Assembly (NCBI GenBank): GCA_028868905.1
Contig: JAGWTQ010000007.1
Span: 1 to 42,599 of the forward strand
Length of the DNA stretch: 42,599 nucleotides
DNA from: Betaproteobacteria bacterium
Lineage (GTDB): Bacteria > Pseudomonadota > Gammaproteobacteria > Burkholderiales > Ferrovaceae
Direction: 5' to 3'
Shown: piece by piece, positions 7,082 to 21,402 of the stretch
How positions within the stretch are numbered: position 1 is the stretch's first letter
How the letters are laid out: every line of letters starts with the position of its first letter
Made by a program: the position numbers and the translations under genes
Notes under the pieces: model-generated
The model's input: the letters and a program-made list of their open reading frames with translations, nothing else
Database searches by the model: none
What the model was told of the DNA's origin: nothing

Positions 7082-7084
<3 letters not shown>
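7076..7084 (-). promoter_or_regulatory. Candidate extended -10 promoter for the cytochrome c4 group
   Basis: The minus strand reads TGATAAAAT, matching an extended -10 (TGn followed by TAAAAT). Its TGA is also the uvrD stop codon. It lies about 57 bases before the cytochrome c4 start. The -35 position (GACTGA) is poor, as allowed for extended -10 promoters. Confidence 0.35.
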
Positions 7085-11764
<4,680 letters not shown>

Positions 11765-11768
11765 AGCC

Positions 11769-12275
11769 ATGCGTTCCCGGCGGCAGTTTCTGATAGTCGG
11801 CAGCGTCTTGCTGTTGTCCGGTTGCGGTTTCCAGTTGCGCGGCGCTCCCCACCTGGCCTACCAGAAGGTCTACCTGAGCGGCAACCTGGACCGTGACCTT
11901 GACCGTGAAATCCGTACCGCCCTGACGCGCGACGCCGGAGTCACGCTGGTATCACGTCCTGACCAGGCCGACGTAGTGGTTTACGTGTCCCCTCTCGTCA
12001 AGGACAAGCAGATCCTCACGCTCAATGCGCAGGGAACGGTGTCCCAGTTCACCCTGATGTCCCGCCTCAAATTCCGGGCAGCCGACAGCTCGGGAGAGGA
12101 ATTGCTGCCTCCGACTGACATCACCATATCCCGCCTGTTCAACTACAACGACGTGCAGATCCTTGCCAAACAGTACGAAGAACAGTTGCTGTACAAGGAT
12201 ATGCGCCATGATCTGGTGCAACAGATGCTGCGACGCCTGTCCGCGCTGAAACCCAAGGCTGCTGCGAGCCCGTAA
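11769..12275 (+). CDS. lptE: LPS-assembly lipoprotein LptE
   Basis: The 168-residue product has a lipoprotein signal with lipobox LLSGC and the GFQLRG start of the mature protein that is characteristic of LptE. LptE forms the outer-membrane plug-and-barrel with LptD and helps insert lipopolysaccharide. The gene lies 4 bases after leuS and 4 bases before holA, the order leuS-lptE-holA found in most beta- and gammaproteobacteria. The start is ATG 11769; an upstream in-frame codon lies inside leuS. Confidence 0.93.
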   Translation: MRSRRQFLIVGSVLLLSGCGFQLRGAPHLAYQKVYLSGNLDRDLDREIRTALTRDAGVTLVSRPDQADVVVYVSPLVKDKQILTLNAQGTVSQFTLMSRLKFRAADSSGEELLPPTDITISRLFNYNDVQILAKQYEEQLLYKDMRHDLVQQMLRRLSALKPKAAASP

Positions 12276-12279
12276 GGCC

Positions 12280-13311
12280 GTGCGCATCTCGTCGGAGAAG
12301 CTGGAACACCACTTGCGTCAGGGCCTCGCTTCCCTGTACGTCGTACTGGGAGAGGAACCTCTTCTTGCCCTGGAATCGCTGGATATGCTGCGCAGTACGG
12401 CACTGCGCCAAGACTTTACGGCCCGGGACGTGCTGGTCGTGGAAACGGGTTTCGACTGGAGCCTCCTTGTGCAGGCGTGTCGCAGCGGTTCCCTGTTTGG
12501 CGAGAAAAAAATTGTGGAACTCCGCCTCTCCTCGGGCAAACCGGGCGTCGAAGGAGCCCGTCAGCTGGAAGGGTTGCCCTCCCTTGCCGGGTCCGACATG
12601 CTGATTCTCGTGAGCCTACCGGCTTTGGATTACCGGATCCAGCAATCCGCATGGTTCCAGGCCCTCGAAAGCCAAGGCACGCTCATCCATGCGGCCACTG
12701 TCAGCCGGGAACAATTGCCATCCTGGATCACCCATCGGCTTTCGCGCCAGCAGCAGGAAATTTCCCAGGACGCGCTGGCATTCCTGTGCGACCGAGTGGA
12801 AGGCAATCTTCTGGCTGCCCACCAGGAAATCCAGAAACTGGGCCTGCTTTTTCCGACCGGTCTTTTGCCCGACCAGGATGTCCAAGATGCCGTGCTGCAG
12901 GTCGGGCGGTATTCTGCCCCCGATCTTTCGCTGGCCCTTTTTTCAGGTGACTTGCCCCGCTTTGTCCGTACACTCAGGGGGCTGCAGGGAGAAGGTGAAC
13001 CGCTGCCGCTCGTGCTCTGGTCCGTCACTGAAGATTTGCGTGCCCTGATCCACCTGGCCCGGGCACGACAGGAACGTCGACCGCTTTCCGCCGCCTTCAG
13101 GGAAGCACGCGTCTGGGGGCCGCGCCAGAAACTGCTGGAGCCGCTCAGCGCGACCCTGTCCCCGCCCTCCTGCGAACGGGCACTCGTCATGGCTGCCGCC
13201 ATTGACCGCATGATCAAGGGCGTGGATCCCAGAGACCCCTGGGACGCCTTGCTTGAGCTCGGATTGTGGTTCCAGCGACAGCGTTCCCGCACCAGAGCCC
13301 GGCTTGCATGA
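12280..13311 (+). CDS. holA: DNA polymerase III delta subunit
   Basis: The 343-residue product is the clamp-loader delta subunit, which opens the beta sliding clamp. The N-terminal AAA-like region includes LYVVLGEEPLLALESLDMLR and the later domains match HolA in length and order. It starts at a GTG (12280) four bases after the lptE stop, giving MRISSEKLEHHL, the usual N-terminus. It is co-transcribed with leuS and lptE. The next gene, proA, follows after 44 bases and may share the transcript. Confidence 0.93.
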   Translation: MRISSEKLEHHLRQGLASLYVVLGEEPLLALESLDMLRSTALRQDFTARDVLVVETGFDWSLLVQACRSGSLFGEKKIVELRLSSGKPGVEGARQLEGLPSLAGSDMLILVSLPALDYRIQQSAWFQALESQGTLIHAATVSREQLPSWITHRLSRQQQEISQDALAFLCDRVEGNLLAAHQEIQKLGLLFPTGLLPDQDVQDAVLQVGRYSAPDLSLALFSGDLPRFVRTLRGLQGEGEPLPLVLWSVTEDLRALIHLARARQERRPLSAAFREARVWGPRQKLLEPLSATLSPPSCERALVMAAAIDRMIKGVDPRDPWDALLELGLWFQRQRSRTRARLA

Positions 13312-13355
13312 CCCCACCGAACATCGGATACTGACTTTTTGAGTTGCTGACACCC

Positions 13356-14624
13356 ATGAGTTCCCACACCCTTCAATCACAAGTTGCCGCCCTGGGCCAG
13401 GCCGCACGGGCAGCTGCCCGGCATGTTGCACGAGCCAGCACCGCCGCCAAGAATGAGGCTCTGATGCTTGCAGCCTCCGCCTTGCGCCGCGACCAGGAAG
13501 CCCTGCTGACGGCCAACGCGCAGGACGTTGAACAGGCAAGAAAAAAGGGCCTCGATGCCGCATTCATCGACCGCCTTTCCCTCACCCACAAAAGCATTGA
13601 ATCCATGGCTGCAGGCCTGGAGCAGATTGCCTCCTTGCAGGATCCTGTAGGGGAAATCACGGGGCTGGCGCGCAGACCTTCCGGCATCGAAGTGGGCCGC
13701 ATGCGTGTGCCACTCGGTGTCATCGCCATCATTTACGAAGCACGGCCGAACGTCACGGCCGATGCTGCCGGCCTTTGCCTCAAGTCCGGCAATGCCTGCA
13801 TTCTGCGCGGCGGCTCGGAAGCCCTGCATTCCAACCAGATCATTGCCAAGGCCATGCACGAGGGCCTGCGCGGGGCCAACCTGCCCACCGCCGCGGTACA
13901 GGTCATGGACATCACGGATCGCGCTGCGGTCGGCGAGCTGATCACGCTTAAGGGCCTGGTGGATGTCATCGTTCCCCGAGGCGGCAAGGGACTGATCGAA
14001 CGCATTTCGAACGAAGCCCGCATTCCGGTCATCAAGCATCTCGACGGCGTCTGTCATACCTTCATTGACGCGAGCGCCGACAGGGCCATGGCCGTGCGCG
14101 TGGCCGACAACGCCAAAACCCAGCGCTACGGCACTTGCAACACCATGGAAACCCTGCTGGTACACGAGGCCATTGCCTCCGAAGTGCTGCCTCCACTGTG
14201 CGCCGTGTACCTGGAAAAAGGGGTTGAACTGCGCGGCGACGAGGCCGCACGACGGCTGGTTTCTGCCATGAAACGCGCCGAAGAGGCAGACTGGTACGCG
14301 GAATATCTGGCCCCTATACTGGCCATTCGCATTGTGCCGTCGCTAGATGCGGCGATCGAGCACATCGCCCGCTACGGCTCGCAGCATACCGACGCCATCA
14401 TCACCAACGACTGGGACAATGCAAACCGCTTTCTCAGGGAAGTGGATTCCAGTTCCGTCATGGTCAATACCTCGACCCGCTTCGCCGATGGATTCGAATA
14501 CGGGCTGGGCGCGGAAATCGGAATCTCCACGGACAAGTTGCATGCCCGGGGCCCGGTGGGCCTGGAAGGCCTGACCAGCCAGAAGTTCGTGGTTCTTGGG
14601 CATGGAGAGATACGCGGCGGATGA
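13356..14624 (+). CDS. proA: Gamma-glutamyl phosphate reductase
   Basis: The 422-residue aldehyde-dehydrogenase-fold enzyme reduces gamma-glutamyl phosphate to glutamate semialdehyde with NADPH, the second step of proline synthesis. Seen are the YEARPNVT element, the nucleotide-binding region [12 protein letters not shown], and the catalytic Cys261 in [13 protein letters not shown]. The length matches E. coli ProA (417). The start is ATG 13356; a TTG four codons earlier is in frame but less likely. Its stop overlaps nadD by four bases (ATGA). proC, the last proline enzyme, lies nearby at 18746 on the other strand; proB is not in the window. Confidence 0.96.
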   Translation: MSSHTLQSQVAALGQAARAAARHVARASTAAKNEALMLAASALRRDQEALLTANAQDVEQARKKGLDAAFIDRLSLTHKSIESMAAGLEQIASLQDPVGEITGLARRPSGIEVGRMRVPLGVIAIIYEARPNVTADAAGLCLKSGNACILRGGSEALHSNQIIAKAMHEGLRGANLPTAAVQVMDITDRAAVGELITLKGLVDVIVPRGGKGLIERISNEARIPVIKHLDGVCHTFIDASADRAMAVRVADNAKTQRYGTCNTMETLLVHEAIASEVLPPLCAVYLEKGVELRGDEAARRLVSAMKRAEEADWYAEYLAPILAIRIVPSLDAAIEHIARYGSQHTDAIITNDWDNANRFLREVDSSSVMVNTSTRFADGFEYGLGAEIGISTDKLHARGPVGLEGLTSQKFVVLGHGEIRGG

Positions 14625-15265
14625 ACGGAACTGATCCCGTAGGCATTCTGGGCGGGACTTTCGATCCATTGCATGCCGGGCACCTGGCTTTGGCCCAGGA
14701 GGCCCTGCGACAGCTGAACCTCTCCTGCGTCATCCTCATTCCCGCTGGATCACCCTGGCAACGTCACCCTGAAGCGCCTGCACGCGACCGGCTCGAAATG
14801 GTGCGCCGGGGGACACGAGACGCACCGGGGCTGACGGTGGATGATCGCGAGATCCGTCGCAGCGGTCCCACCTACACGATCGACACCATCCAGGAGCTGC
14901 GCGCGGATTGGGGCGCACAACGCCCGCTATGGCTCATTCTGGGCGCCGACGCCTTTCTTCGCCTGCCCACCTGGCATCGCTGGGCCGAGTTGCTCGATCA
15001 GGTTCACCTGGCCGTTTTTTGCCGGCCCGGTTCGCCGCTAAACCCCGCTGCGATGCCGCTCGCATTGCGTGAGGAATTCGAGCGTCGCCACCTTCCTGCC
15101 CGGCAGGCGCAGGGAGTCGGCGGAGCCATCGCCTCCTGCCACATGCCATTGCTCGAAATTTCCGCGACCCACATCCGGAATGCGCTGCATGCGGGACAGC
15201 CCCCTGCGGATTTGCTACCGCCTGCCGTCCTGGACTATATTGAAACTCATCAGCTTTATCGTTAG
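14621..15265 (+). CDS. nadD: Nicotinate-nucleotide adenylyltransferase
   Basis: The 214-residue enzyme adenylates nicotinate mononucleotide to deamido-NAD, an essential NAD synthesis step. The nucleotidyltransferase signature [12 protein letters not shown] is at 10-21, and the C-terminal [12 protein letters not shown] matches the ISSTxIR motif. The start overlaps the proA stop. The order proA-nadD-rsfS-rlmH is typical of betaproteobacteria. Confidence 0.95.
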   Translation: MNGTDPVGILGGTFDPLHAGHLALAQEALRQLNLSCVILIPAGSPWQRHPEAPARDRLEMVRRGTRDAPGLTVDDREIRRSGPTYTIDTIQELRADWGAQRPLWLILGADAFLRLPTWHRWAELLDQVHLAVFCRPGSPLNPAAMPLALREEFERRHLPARQAQGVGGAIASCHMPLLEISATHIRNALHAGQPPADLLPPAVLDYIETHQLYR

Positions 15266-15272
15266 GAGACGC

Positions 15273-15626
15273 ATGGACCCCCTTCGTGTCAAAGACGAAG
15301 TTGTACTCGCCCTTGAAGACATCAAAGCCCGGGACATTGAAGTTCTGGACGTACGCAAACTAACTTCCCTCTGTGACTACATGGTCATCGCCAGTGCCGA
15401 CTCCACGCGCCAGACAAAGGCGCTCGCACGCAACGTGGAAGATCGCCTCCTGCTCCTTGGGGTTCCCGTCCAAGGACCGGAAGGGCTCGCCGGAGGCGAG
15501 TGGATTCTGGTGGACGCAGGTTCCGTAGTCGTGCACATCATGCAACCGGCCGCACGCGAATACTACAACCTGTCCGAGCTTTGGGGTGGCGTTCCGGCAC
15601 AGCCTCGCCGTGCCGCCAACGGGTAA
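15273..15626 (+). CDS. rsfS: Ribosomal silencing factor RsfS
   Basis: The 117-residue product belongs to the Iojap/RsfS family, which binds uL14 on the 50S subunit and blocks subunit joining in poor nutrient conditions. Seen are the DIEVLDVRKLTSLCDYMVIASADSTRQ core and the WILVDAGSVVVHIM and REYYNLSELW elements. The ATG at 15273 has a strong TTAGGAGA ribosome site, which decides the start over the longer open frame. Confidence 0.95.
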   Translation: MDPLRVKDEVVLALEDIKARDIEVLDVRKLTSLCDYMVIASADSTRQTKALARNVEDRLLLLGVPVQGPEGLAGGEWILVDAGSVVVHIMQPAAREYYNLSELWGGVPAQPRRAANG

Positions 15627-15631
15627 GCCCG

Positions 15632-16102
15632 TTGAAAATACGCATCATCGCTTTGGGTCATCGCATGCCCCGATGGGTCAGCGATGCCTCGCAGGAATAT
15701 CTGCAACGCATGCCTCGCGAAATGCCGGTGACTCTGACCGAACTCAAACCCGAGCCCAGGCATTCAGGACGATCCACGGAGCAGATCCTCGAATTGGAAT
15801 CCCATCGCATTCTCGCCAATATTCCTGAAGACAGCCTGTGCTACGCACTGGATGAGCGGGGCTCACTGTGGTCCACCAAGGATCTCGCCGAAGCACTGAA
15901 ACAATGCATGGCCACGGCGGAGGATATCTGCTTCGTCATCGGCAGTGCGGATGGCCTTCATGCGCGCGTCAAACAGCGTGCCCGTGAACAGGTCGGACTG
16001 TCGCGCATGACCTTGCCTCATGGCTTGGTGCGTGTCCTGCTCGCAGAACAGCTCTACCGCGCAAGTGCCATTCTGAAAGGGCATCCGTATCATCGGGAGT
16101 AA
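15632..16102 (+). CDS. rlmH: 23S rRNA pseudouridine-1915 N3-methyltransferase
   Basis: The 156-residue SPOUT methyltransferase modifies pseudouridine 1915 in helix 69 of 23S rRNA. Seen are the family start KIRIIALGHRMPRWV, the SAM-knot region ICFVIGSADGL and the C-terminal EQLYRASAILKGHPYHRE. A TTG at 15632, five bases after the rsfS stop, gives exactly the usual N-terminus and length (155-156), so I use it despite being a rare start codon. Its stop overlaps the maf start (TAATG). Confidence 0.95.
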   Translation: MKIRIIALGHRMPRWVSDASQEYLQRMPREMPVTLTELKPEPRHSGRSTEQILELESHRILANIPEDSLCYALDERGSLWSTKDLAEALKQCMATAEDICFVIGSADGLHARVKQRAREQVGLSRMTLPHGLVRVLLAEQLYRASAILKGHPYHRE

Positions 16103-16704
16103 TGTCGTCCATGATTTACCTTGCCTCCAATAGCCCCCGCCGGAGCGAACTGCTGAACCGGGTCGGGGTCGCCTATACGGTGCTGATGCCTGAAGGTCAA
16201 CAGGAAGCCGTAGATGAAACGCCCCTGGAAGCAGAACTTCCGCTGGATTATGCCGTGCGCCTTGCCAAAGCCAAGGCGCTTGCAGGATGGCAGCGGCTGG
16301 AGCACACTCATTTGCCGCGCCATCCGGTTCTCGCTGCGGATACCACCGTGGCCGTCGGTCACCGGATCCTTGGAAAGCCTGCCGATGCCGGTGAGGCGAG
16401 AAGCATGCTCGAACTGCTTTCAGGGAACGTGCATGAAGTCGTCACGGCCGTAGCCATGATCAATCCACCCGGGTTTGAAACCCGTGTCTCCGTGACCCGG
16501 GTTTGGTTCCGAACGCTGTCCCGAAAAGATATCGAGGCCTTCATCAGCACCGGTGAGTATCGCGACAAGGCAGGCGGGTACGGAATCCAGGGCTTTGCTT
16601 CGCGTTTCATTGCCCGAATTGACGGCAGTCCGAGTGGCGTCATGGGATTGCCCCTGTTTGAAACGGATCAGCTGCTGTCTCTGTTTGGAAGAGGAATCCA
16701 GTGA
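16102..16704 (+). CDS. maf: Maf-family nucleotide pyrophosphatase (YhdE type)
   Basis: The 200-residue product is a Maf nucleoside triphosphate pyrophosphatase that hydrolyses non-canonical or pyrimidine nucleotides such as dTTP, UTP and m5-dNTPs. Seen are the signature ASNSPRRSELL near the N-terminus, AADTTVAVG and the YRDKAGGYGIQG motif. Position next to rng is that of E. coli yhdE, which favours the dTTP/UTP subgroup over the YceF (m7GTP) subgroup. It overlaps rlmH by one base and rng by four. Confidence 0.93.
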   Translation: MSSMIYLASNSPRRSELLNRVGVAYTVLMPEGQQEAVDETPLEAELPLDYAVRLAKAKALAGWQRLEHTHLPRHPVLAADTTVAVGHRILGKPADAGEARSMLELLSGNVHEVVTAVAMINPPGFETRVSVTRVWFRTLSRKDIEAFISTGEYRDKAGGYGIQGFASRFIARIDGSPSGVMGLPLFETDQLLSLFGRGIQ

Positions 16705-18155
16705 ACAACCAGATTCTGGTCAACATCACACCCCAGGAAACCCGCGTTGCCATCATGGAACTGGGCGTACCGCAGGAAATTCACGTGGAGCGCACCTCCG
16801 CGCGCGGATTGGTGGGCAACATCTACTGGGGCCGGGTGGCTCGCGTCCTGCCGGGAATGCAATCGGCCTTTATCGATTTGGGACTGGATCGTGCCGCTTT
16901 TCTGCATGTGGCCGACATTTGGACCCCGCGGAACTCCGAAGAACCGACGCGGCCAATTGAACAGACCCTGTCCGAAGGCCAGTCCCTGATGGTTCAGGTC
17001 ATCAAGGACCCTATCGGAACCAAAGGGGCGCGACTCTCCACGCAAATCAGCATTGCCGGCCGCTATCTGGTCTACCTGCCTCAGGAAAGCCACATCGGGG
17101 TATCGCAGCGCATCGAAAGTGAAGAAGAACGAAACCAGTTGCGCGAAAGGTTCCAGGGGCTGATACCGGCTAACGTTCAGGGCGGCTTCATCGTTCGAAC
17201 CGTGGCCGAGTCCACTTCAGACCGCGATCTTGTGAAGGACCTCGAGTACCTCACGCAGCTTTGGTCCGACATCCTGGAAGCTTGCAAGCGAACAAGCCTC
17301 CCGACTTTGCTCTACCAGGACCTCAGCCTGGCTCAGCGGGTCATTCGGGATTTTGTGATGGAAGACACCGATCGCGTGCTGGTGGACTCACGGGAAAATT
17401 TCCACAAGCTGGTGGACTTCGCCTCCCACTACTGCCCCCAGGCGCTGCCCGTACTCGAACATTACAGCGGAGCGCGACCGCTTTTCGATTTGTTCGGCGT
17501 GGAAGAAGAGATCGAAAAAGCACTGGCGCGACGCGTGGACCTGAAGTCGGGAGGGTATCTCATCATCGACCAGACCGAAGCCATGACCACCATCGATGTG
17601 AACACCGGGGGGTTTGTGGGCGTCCGCAATTTCGACGATACCGTGTTCAAAACCAACCTGGAAGCCGCGCAGGCCATCGCACGACAATTGCGGTTGCGCA
17701 ATCTGGGCGGCATCATCATTGCCGATTTCATCGACATGGACAACGAGGAACACCGCGAAGCCGTCCTTGCTGAATTCAGGAAGGCACTCGCGCGTGACCG
17801 CACCCGGGTGACCGTCAACGGCTTCACCACTCTTGGCCTGATCGAAGTCACGCGAAAGCGCACGCGGGAAAGTCTGGCGCATGTGCTGTGCGAACCCTGC
17901 CCTTGCTGTAAGGGGAGCGCGCAACTCAAGACGCCGCAAACCGTGTGTTATGAGATTCTGCGTGAAATCGTGCGCGCAGCGCGCCAGTTCGATGCCAAGG
18001 AGTATCGGGTGATTGCCCACCAGCGCGTGGTCGATCTTTTTCTTGACGAAGAGTCGCAAGGTTTGGCCGGCGTCAGCGACTTCATCGGAAAACCCATCAG
18101 TCTTCAGGTAGATGCCGGCTCCAATCAGGAACAGTATGACGTCATCCTGATGTGA
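16701..18155 (+). CDS. rng: Ribonuclease G
   Basis: The 484-residue endoribonuclease matures the 5' end of 16S rRNA and degrades some mRNAs. It has the N-terminal S1 domain (around NIYWGRVARVLPGMQSAFID), catalytic Asp299 and Asp342 with the 43-residue spacing of E. coli RNase G, and the zinc-link CEPCPCC. It lacks the long C-terminal scaffold of RNase E. It starts at GTG 16701 overlapping the maf stop. Its stop lies in a perfect palindrome shared with the convergent yggT stop. Confidence 0.95.
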   Translation: MNNQILVNITPQETRVAIMELGVPQEIHVERTSARGLVGNIYWGRVARVLPGMQSAFIDLGLDRAAFLHVADIWTPRNSEEPTRPIEQTLSEGQSLMVQVIKDPIGTKGARLSTQISIAGRYLVYLPQESHIGVSQRIESEEERNQLRERFQGLIPANVQGGFIVRTVAESTSDRDLVKDLEYLTQLWSDILEACKRTSLPTLLYQDLSLAQRVIRDFVMEDTDRVLVDSRENFHKLVDFASHYCPQALPVLEHYSGARPLFDLFGVEEEIEKALARRVDLKSGGYLIIDQTEAMTTIDVNTGGFVGVRNFDDTVFKTNLEAAQAIARQLRLRNLGGIIIADFIDMDNEEHREAVLAEFRKALARDRTRVTVNGFTTLGLIEVTRKRTRESLAHVLCEPCPCCKGSAQLKTPQTVCYEILREIVRAARQFDAKEYRVIAHQRVVDLFLDEESQGLAGVSDFIGKPISLQVDAGSNQEQYDVILM

Positions 18156-18166
18156 CTCACATCAGG
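18146..18166. repeat. Perfect 21-base palindrome over both stop codons of rng and yggT
   Basis: CCTGATGTGA (18146-18155), one central C, then TCACATCAGG (18157-18166). It contains the final codons and stop of both convergent genes, which both end Leu-Met-stop. There is no T-run on either side, so it is not a classical intrinsic terminator, but it could stop transcription in both directions or protect 3' ends. Confidence 0.9.
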
Positions 18167-18729
18167 CGTTGCACGAGCATCTCCAATCCACCCACGATGA
18201 TGGTCAGCGTCAACTGGAAGATCACCATCAAAACCACTGGCGACAAATCCACCGATCCCAGCATCGGGATGAAACGACGCAATGGATTCAGGAAAGGCCG
18301 CGTCAATGCATCGGCCGCGGGCATGACCGGACTGTAGGGGTTGACCCAGCTCAGGACGGCCAGAACGAACACAGCCCCCATCAGAATATAAAGTCCATGC
18401 CGAAGAAGTGAAACGGCGCCCATGGCAAATACCCAGGGCAGGAAGTACATCAACTCTGAAAACCTGATCATGCCAAACAGCGTGAGATTAAGGGTCAGCA
18501 GAACGCATTCAAGAACCCACGCCCACAGCAACGCCGCATAGGCAATGCCCAGCCGTCCTGGCATCACCCGTTGCAACCGCCGCACGGCAAAATCGCTCAG
18601 GGAAATTGCAAAATCGCTCACGGGATTGCGGTAAGGCGCGTCGACCAGCTGCAATAAAAAGCGCAGCAGTGCCGCAAATGAAAACAATCCGAACAGAATT
18701 TCAAGCAGTGATTCCAGGGTGCCAGTCAA
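18157..18729 (-). CDS. yggT: YggT-family membrane protein
   Basis: The 190-residue integral membrane protein contains two tandem YggT repeats, each with paired helices and a DP-like or NPY motif (APYRNPVSDF near 31-40, SWVNPYSPVMP near 126-136, FLNPLRRFIP). YggT proteins have been linked to osmotic shock tolerance and, in Gram-positives, to division (YlmG); the mechanism is unclear. It follows proC by 16 bases, the usual yggS-proC-yggT arrangement, and ends one base from rng. Confidence 0.9.
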   Translation of the reverse strand: MTGTLESLLEILFGLFSFAALLRFLLQLVDAPYRNPVSDFAISLSDFAVRRLQRVMPGRLGIAYAALLWAWVLECVLLTLNLTLFGMIRFSELMYFLPWVFAMGAVSLLRHGLYILMGAVFVLAVLSWVNPYSPVMPAADALTRPFLNPLRRFIPMLGSVDLSPVVLMVIFQLTLTIIVGGLEMLVQRLM

Positions 18730-18745
18730 CGGTTTTCTCCTTGCT

Positions 18746-19558
18746 TCACTCGCGATCCAGGCTGTCGCCTAGCTCGCAAGAACGTCTGGAAGCAGCTTGC
18801 AGCGCTTCGATGACAATCGATTCCAGCCCACTGCGTTCGAATACGGCAATGGCTGCTTCCGTGGTGCCCCCAGGAGATGTCACCTTGCGCCGTAGCGTTT
18901 CGGGACCGTCCGGGCTCGCTTTCGCCAACTGGGCTGCGCCCAGCACCGTCTCCTGGACCAGAAGGCGCGCAGCTTTTTCGTTCAACCCCAGCGACAAGGC
19001 CGCTTTGAGCATGACTTCCATGAAATAGAAAACGTAAGCCGGCCCGCTGCCGGAAACCGCAGTCAGGGCATCGAGATCGCTTTCCTTTTCCACCCAAACC
19101 ACGGACCCCACCGCACGCAACAGGGACTGGGCGTGCAGCCGGTCTTCCTCCGACACGCCGGACATGGCATACAGCCCCGCAACCCCCTGGCGAACCAGAG
19201 CTGGCGTATTGGGCATGGCGCGCACGATATTGGCATGCCCATGCAGCCAGCGGGACAGGGAATCAGTCCGGATTCCTGCAGCCACGCTGATCACCCGCAC
19301 ATCGGGCGAAAGAGGGGGCAGCGCTGCCGCGACCTCATGCAGCTGCTGCGGTTTGACTGCGAGAACCAGCGTGCCGGCCTGCTCGACGACCGGGGACAAT
19401 CGGTCGTACGTTTGAATGCCCCAGTCCTTGCGCAGCCGTTCCGCCGCTTCGGGATGTATTTCCACCACCCGGACGTCTTCGGCAGGCTGCCCGTGGGCAA
19501 TCAACCCGCCAATCAACGCCGAGGCCATGTTGCCGCCGCCAACAAACACGATGCTCAT
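18746..19558 (-). CDS. proC: Pyrroline-5-carboxylate reductase
   Basis: The 270-residue enzyme reduces pyrroline-5-carboxylate to proline with NAD(P)H. Seen are the Rossmann start FVGGGNMASALIGGL, the AVKPQ motif and the C-terminal signature (SGSGPAYVFYFME and VTSPGGTTEAAI). It overlaps yggS by four bases (ATGA) and yggT follows, so these three form one operon. Confidence 0.96.
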   Translation of the reverse strand: MSIVFVGGGNMASALIGGLIAHGQPAEDVRVVEIHPEAAERLRKDWGIQTYDRLSPVVEQAGTLVLAVKPQQLHEVAAALPPLSPDVRVISVAAGIRTDSLSRWLHGHANIVRAMPNTPALVRQGVAGLYAMSGVSEEDRLHAQSLLRAVGSVVWVEKESDLDALTAVSGSGPAYVFYFMEVMLKAALSLGLNEKAARLLVQETVLGAAQLAKASPDGPETLRRKVTSPGGTTEAAIAVFERSGLESIVIEALQAASRRSCELGDSLDRE

Positions 19559-20232
19559 GGTTTTCGTAGCCTCTCTCCAAACAGGGCCGTTCCGATCCGC
19601 ACTATTGTAGAGCCTTCCATGACTGCCGAGGCAAAGTCTTCCGACATGCCCATCGACAATGTATCAAGCGGGAGTCCAAGCGCTTGTAGCGCTTCCTTGA
19701 GCATCCGCAACTCGGAAAACCTCCGGCGTTTCAGGTCGGGATCCGGCGTGGGTTCGGGCAGGGTCATGAGCCCCCGCAACCGGATGCCCCGAAGCTCCCC
19801 GACTGCCTGCGCAAGACGCGCCACCTCGGCCGGCGGGACCCCAGACTTGCTGGGTTCCTCGCTCAAATTTACCTGAAGGCAGGCGTTAAGCGGGGGCAAC
19901 CCAGCCTCGATACGGGCATTCGAGAGGCGCTCGGCGATCTTTATCCGGTCGATGCCATGCACCCAGTCAAAATGCAACGCGACCGGAGTGGTCTTGTTGC
20001 TCTGAAGCGGCCCGATGAAATGCCACTCCAGCGCCAGCTCACTCAGGAGCGCCTGCTTGTGCAAAGCCTCCTGAACATAGCTTTCGCCAAAAGCTGTTTG
20101 CCCCGCCTGACAGGCCTCCCGTATTTTTTCAGGGGGCTGCCCCTTGCTGACCGCCACGATCTGAACCGGGCGGCCCTGTGCCAGCTGGGCCACCTGATCT
20201 CGTATCCGGTCCAGATTTTGGGCAATGGTCAT
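19555..20232 (-). CDS. yggS: PLP homeostasis protein YggS (PROSC)
   Basis: The 225-residue alanine-racemase-fold protein binds pyridoxal phosphate at Lys30 in VAVSKGQ. The family keeps PLP and amino-acid pools in balance but has no established catalytic activity. Seen also are the WHFIGPLQSNK motif and LSMGMSEDF near the C-terminus. It heads the yggS-proC-yggT operon and is divergent from the DUF971 gene over a 56-base gap. Confidence 0.94.
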   Translation of the reverse strand: MTIAQNLDRIRDQVAQLAQGRPVQIVAVSKGQPPEKIREACQAGQTAFGESYVQEALHKQALLSELALEWHFIGPLQSNKTTPVALHFDWVHGIDRIKIAERLSNARIEAGLPPLNACLQVNLSEEPSKSGVPPAEVARLAQAVGELRGIRLRGLMTLPEPTPDPDLKRRRFSELRMLKEALQALGLPLDTLSMGMSEDFASAVMEGSTIVRIGTALFGERLRKP

Positions 20233-20288
20233 GAATTCAGGCCAAATGGTTTATCATACCGGACTCAAACCCATTTTTTAGGTGCTTC

Positions 20289-20666
20289 ATGGCCGGACTT
20301 ACCCCAGAAACCCCCTGGCCTACCGAAATCACGCTGCATCAAGCCTCGCGCCGGCTGGATGTGGCTTTCAGCGACGGCCACCACTACCAGTTCCCGATCG
20401 AATACCTGCGCGTCTATTCGCCTTCCGCCGAAGTGCGCGGGCATGGCCCCGGCCAGGAAACCCTCCAGACCGGAAAACGCCTGGTTGGCATCACTGAGAT
20501 CATCCCTGTTGGAAACTATGCCATCCAGATCCGTTTTTCGGACGGCCACGACACGGGAATTTATTCCTGGGACTATCTGAAGGATCTGGGAGAAAACCAG
20601 GAAGAGTACTGGGCCAGCTACCTCAACCACCTGGAAGTGGCAGGCGCGAGCCGGGATACCCACTGA
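20289..20666 (+). CDS. DUF971-family protein
   Basis: The 125-residue protein consists of one DUF971 (gamma-butyrobetaine hydroxylase-like N-terminal) domain, seen in [27 protein letters not shown] and [17 protein letters not shown] with the usual repeat. Members are often small stand-alone proteins next to ubiE in betaproteobacteria; the role is unknown. The gene starts at ATG 20289 with AGGTG upstream and ends four bases before ubiE, implying co-transcription with ubiquinone genes. Confidence 0.9.
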   Translation: MAGLTPETPWPTEITLHQASRRLDVAFSDGHHYQFPIEYLRVYSPSAEVRGHGPGQETLQTGKRLVGITEIIPVGNYAIQIRFSDGHDTGIYSWDYLKDLGENQEEYWASYLNHLEVAGASRDTH

Positions 20667-20670
20667 TCCC

Positions 20671-21402
20671 ATGAGCAAGACGCATTTTGGTTTCACGGAA
20701 GTCGAGGAGTCTGAAAAAGCCCACAAGGTGGCCGAAGTATTCGATTCCGTCGCCTCGCGCTACGATTTGATGAATGACCTGATGTCGGCAGGCATGCATC
20801 GGGCCTGGAAACATTTCACCCTGAATGTGGCCGCTGTCCGCCCCGGAAACCGCGTGCTCGACCTAGCTTCAGGCAGCGGCGATCTGGCACGCGGCTTTGC
20901 ACGGAGAGTGGGCCCTGGCGGAGTGGTCATCATGACCGACATCAACTTCCAGATGCTTTCCCGCGGCCGGGACCGTCTGCTGGATGCCGGCCATGTGCTG
21001 CCCACGGTGCAGTGCGACGCCGAGCGTCTCCCTTTCCCCGACAATCATTTTGATTGTGTCAGCGTGGCTTTTGGACTGCGCAATATGACGCACAAGGACG
21101 CTGCGCTGGCCGAAATGCATCGCGTGCTCAAGCCGGGAGGACGTGCATTGGTGCTCGAATTTTCCAAAGTCTGGGCACCCCTGCAACCTTTGTATGATGC
21201 CTACTCCTTCAAGGTCATTCCAAAAATCGGCCGCTGGATTGCGGACGACGAAGCGAGTTATCAATACCTGGCGGAGTCCATTCGCATGCATCCAGGCCAA
21301 CAGGAACTCAAGTCCATGATGTCCCGGGCGGGCTTTGATGAGGTGGACTGGTTCAATCTGTCGGCCGGGGTGGTTGCGCTGCATCGGGGTTACAAATGGT
21401 GA
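20671..21402 (+). CDS. ubiE: Ubiquinone/menaquinone C-methyltransferase
   Basis: The 243-residue SAM methyltransferase performs the C-methylation step of ubiquinone (and menaquinone) synthesis. Seen are the [20 protein letters not shown] start, the SAM-binding [11 protein letters not shown] and the [20 protein letters not shown] region. The stop overlaps ubiJ by seven bases. ubiE-ubiJ-ubiB is the standard order in betaproteobacteria. Confidence 0.96.
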   Translation: MSKTHFGFTEVEESEKAHKVAEVFDSVASRYDLMNDLMSAGMHRAWKHFTLNVAAVRPGNRVLDLASGSGDLARGFARRVGPGGVVIMTDINFQMLSRGRDRLLDAGHVLPTVQCDAERLPFPDNHFDCVSVAFGLRNMTHKDAALAEMHRVLKPGGRALVLEFSKVWAPLQPLYDAYSFKVIPKIGRWIADDEASYQYLAESIRMHPGQQELKSMMSRAGFDEVDWFNLSAGVVALHRGYKW

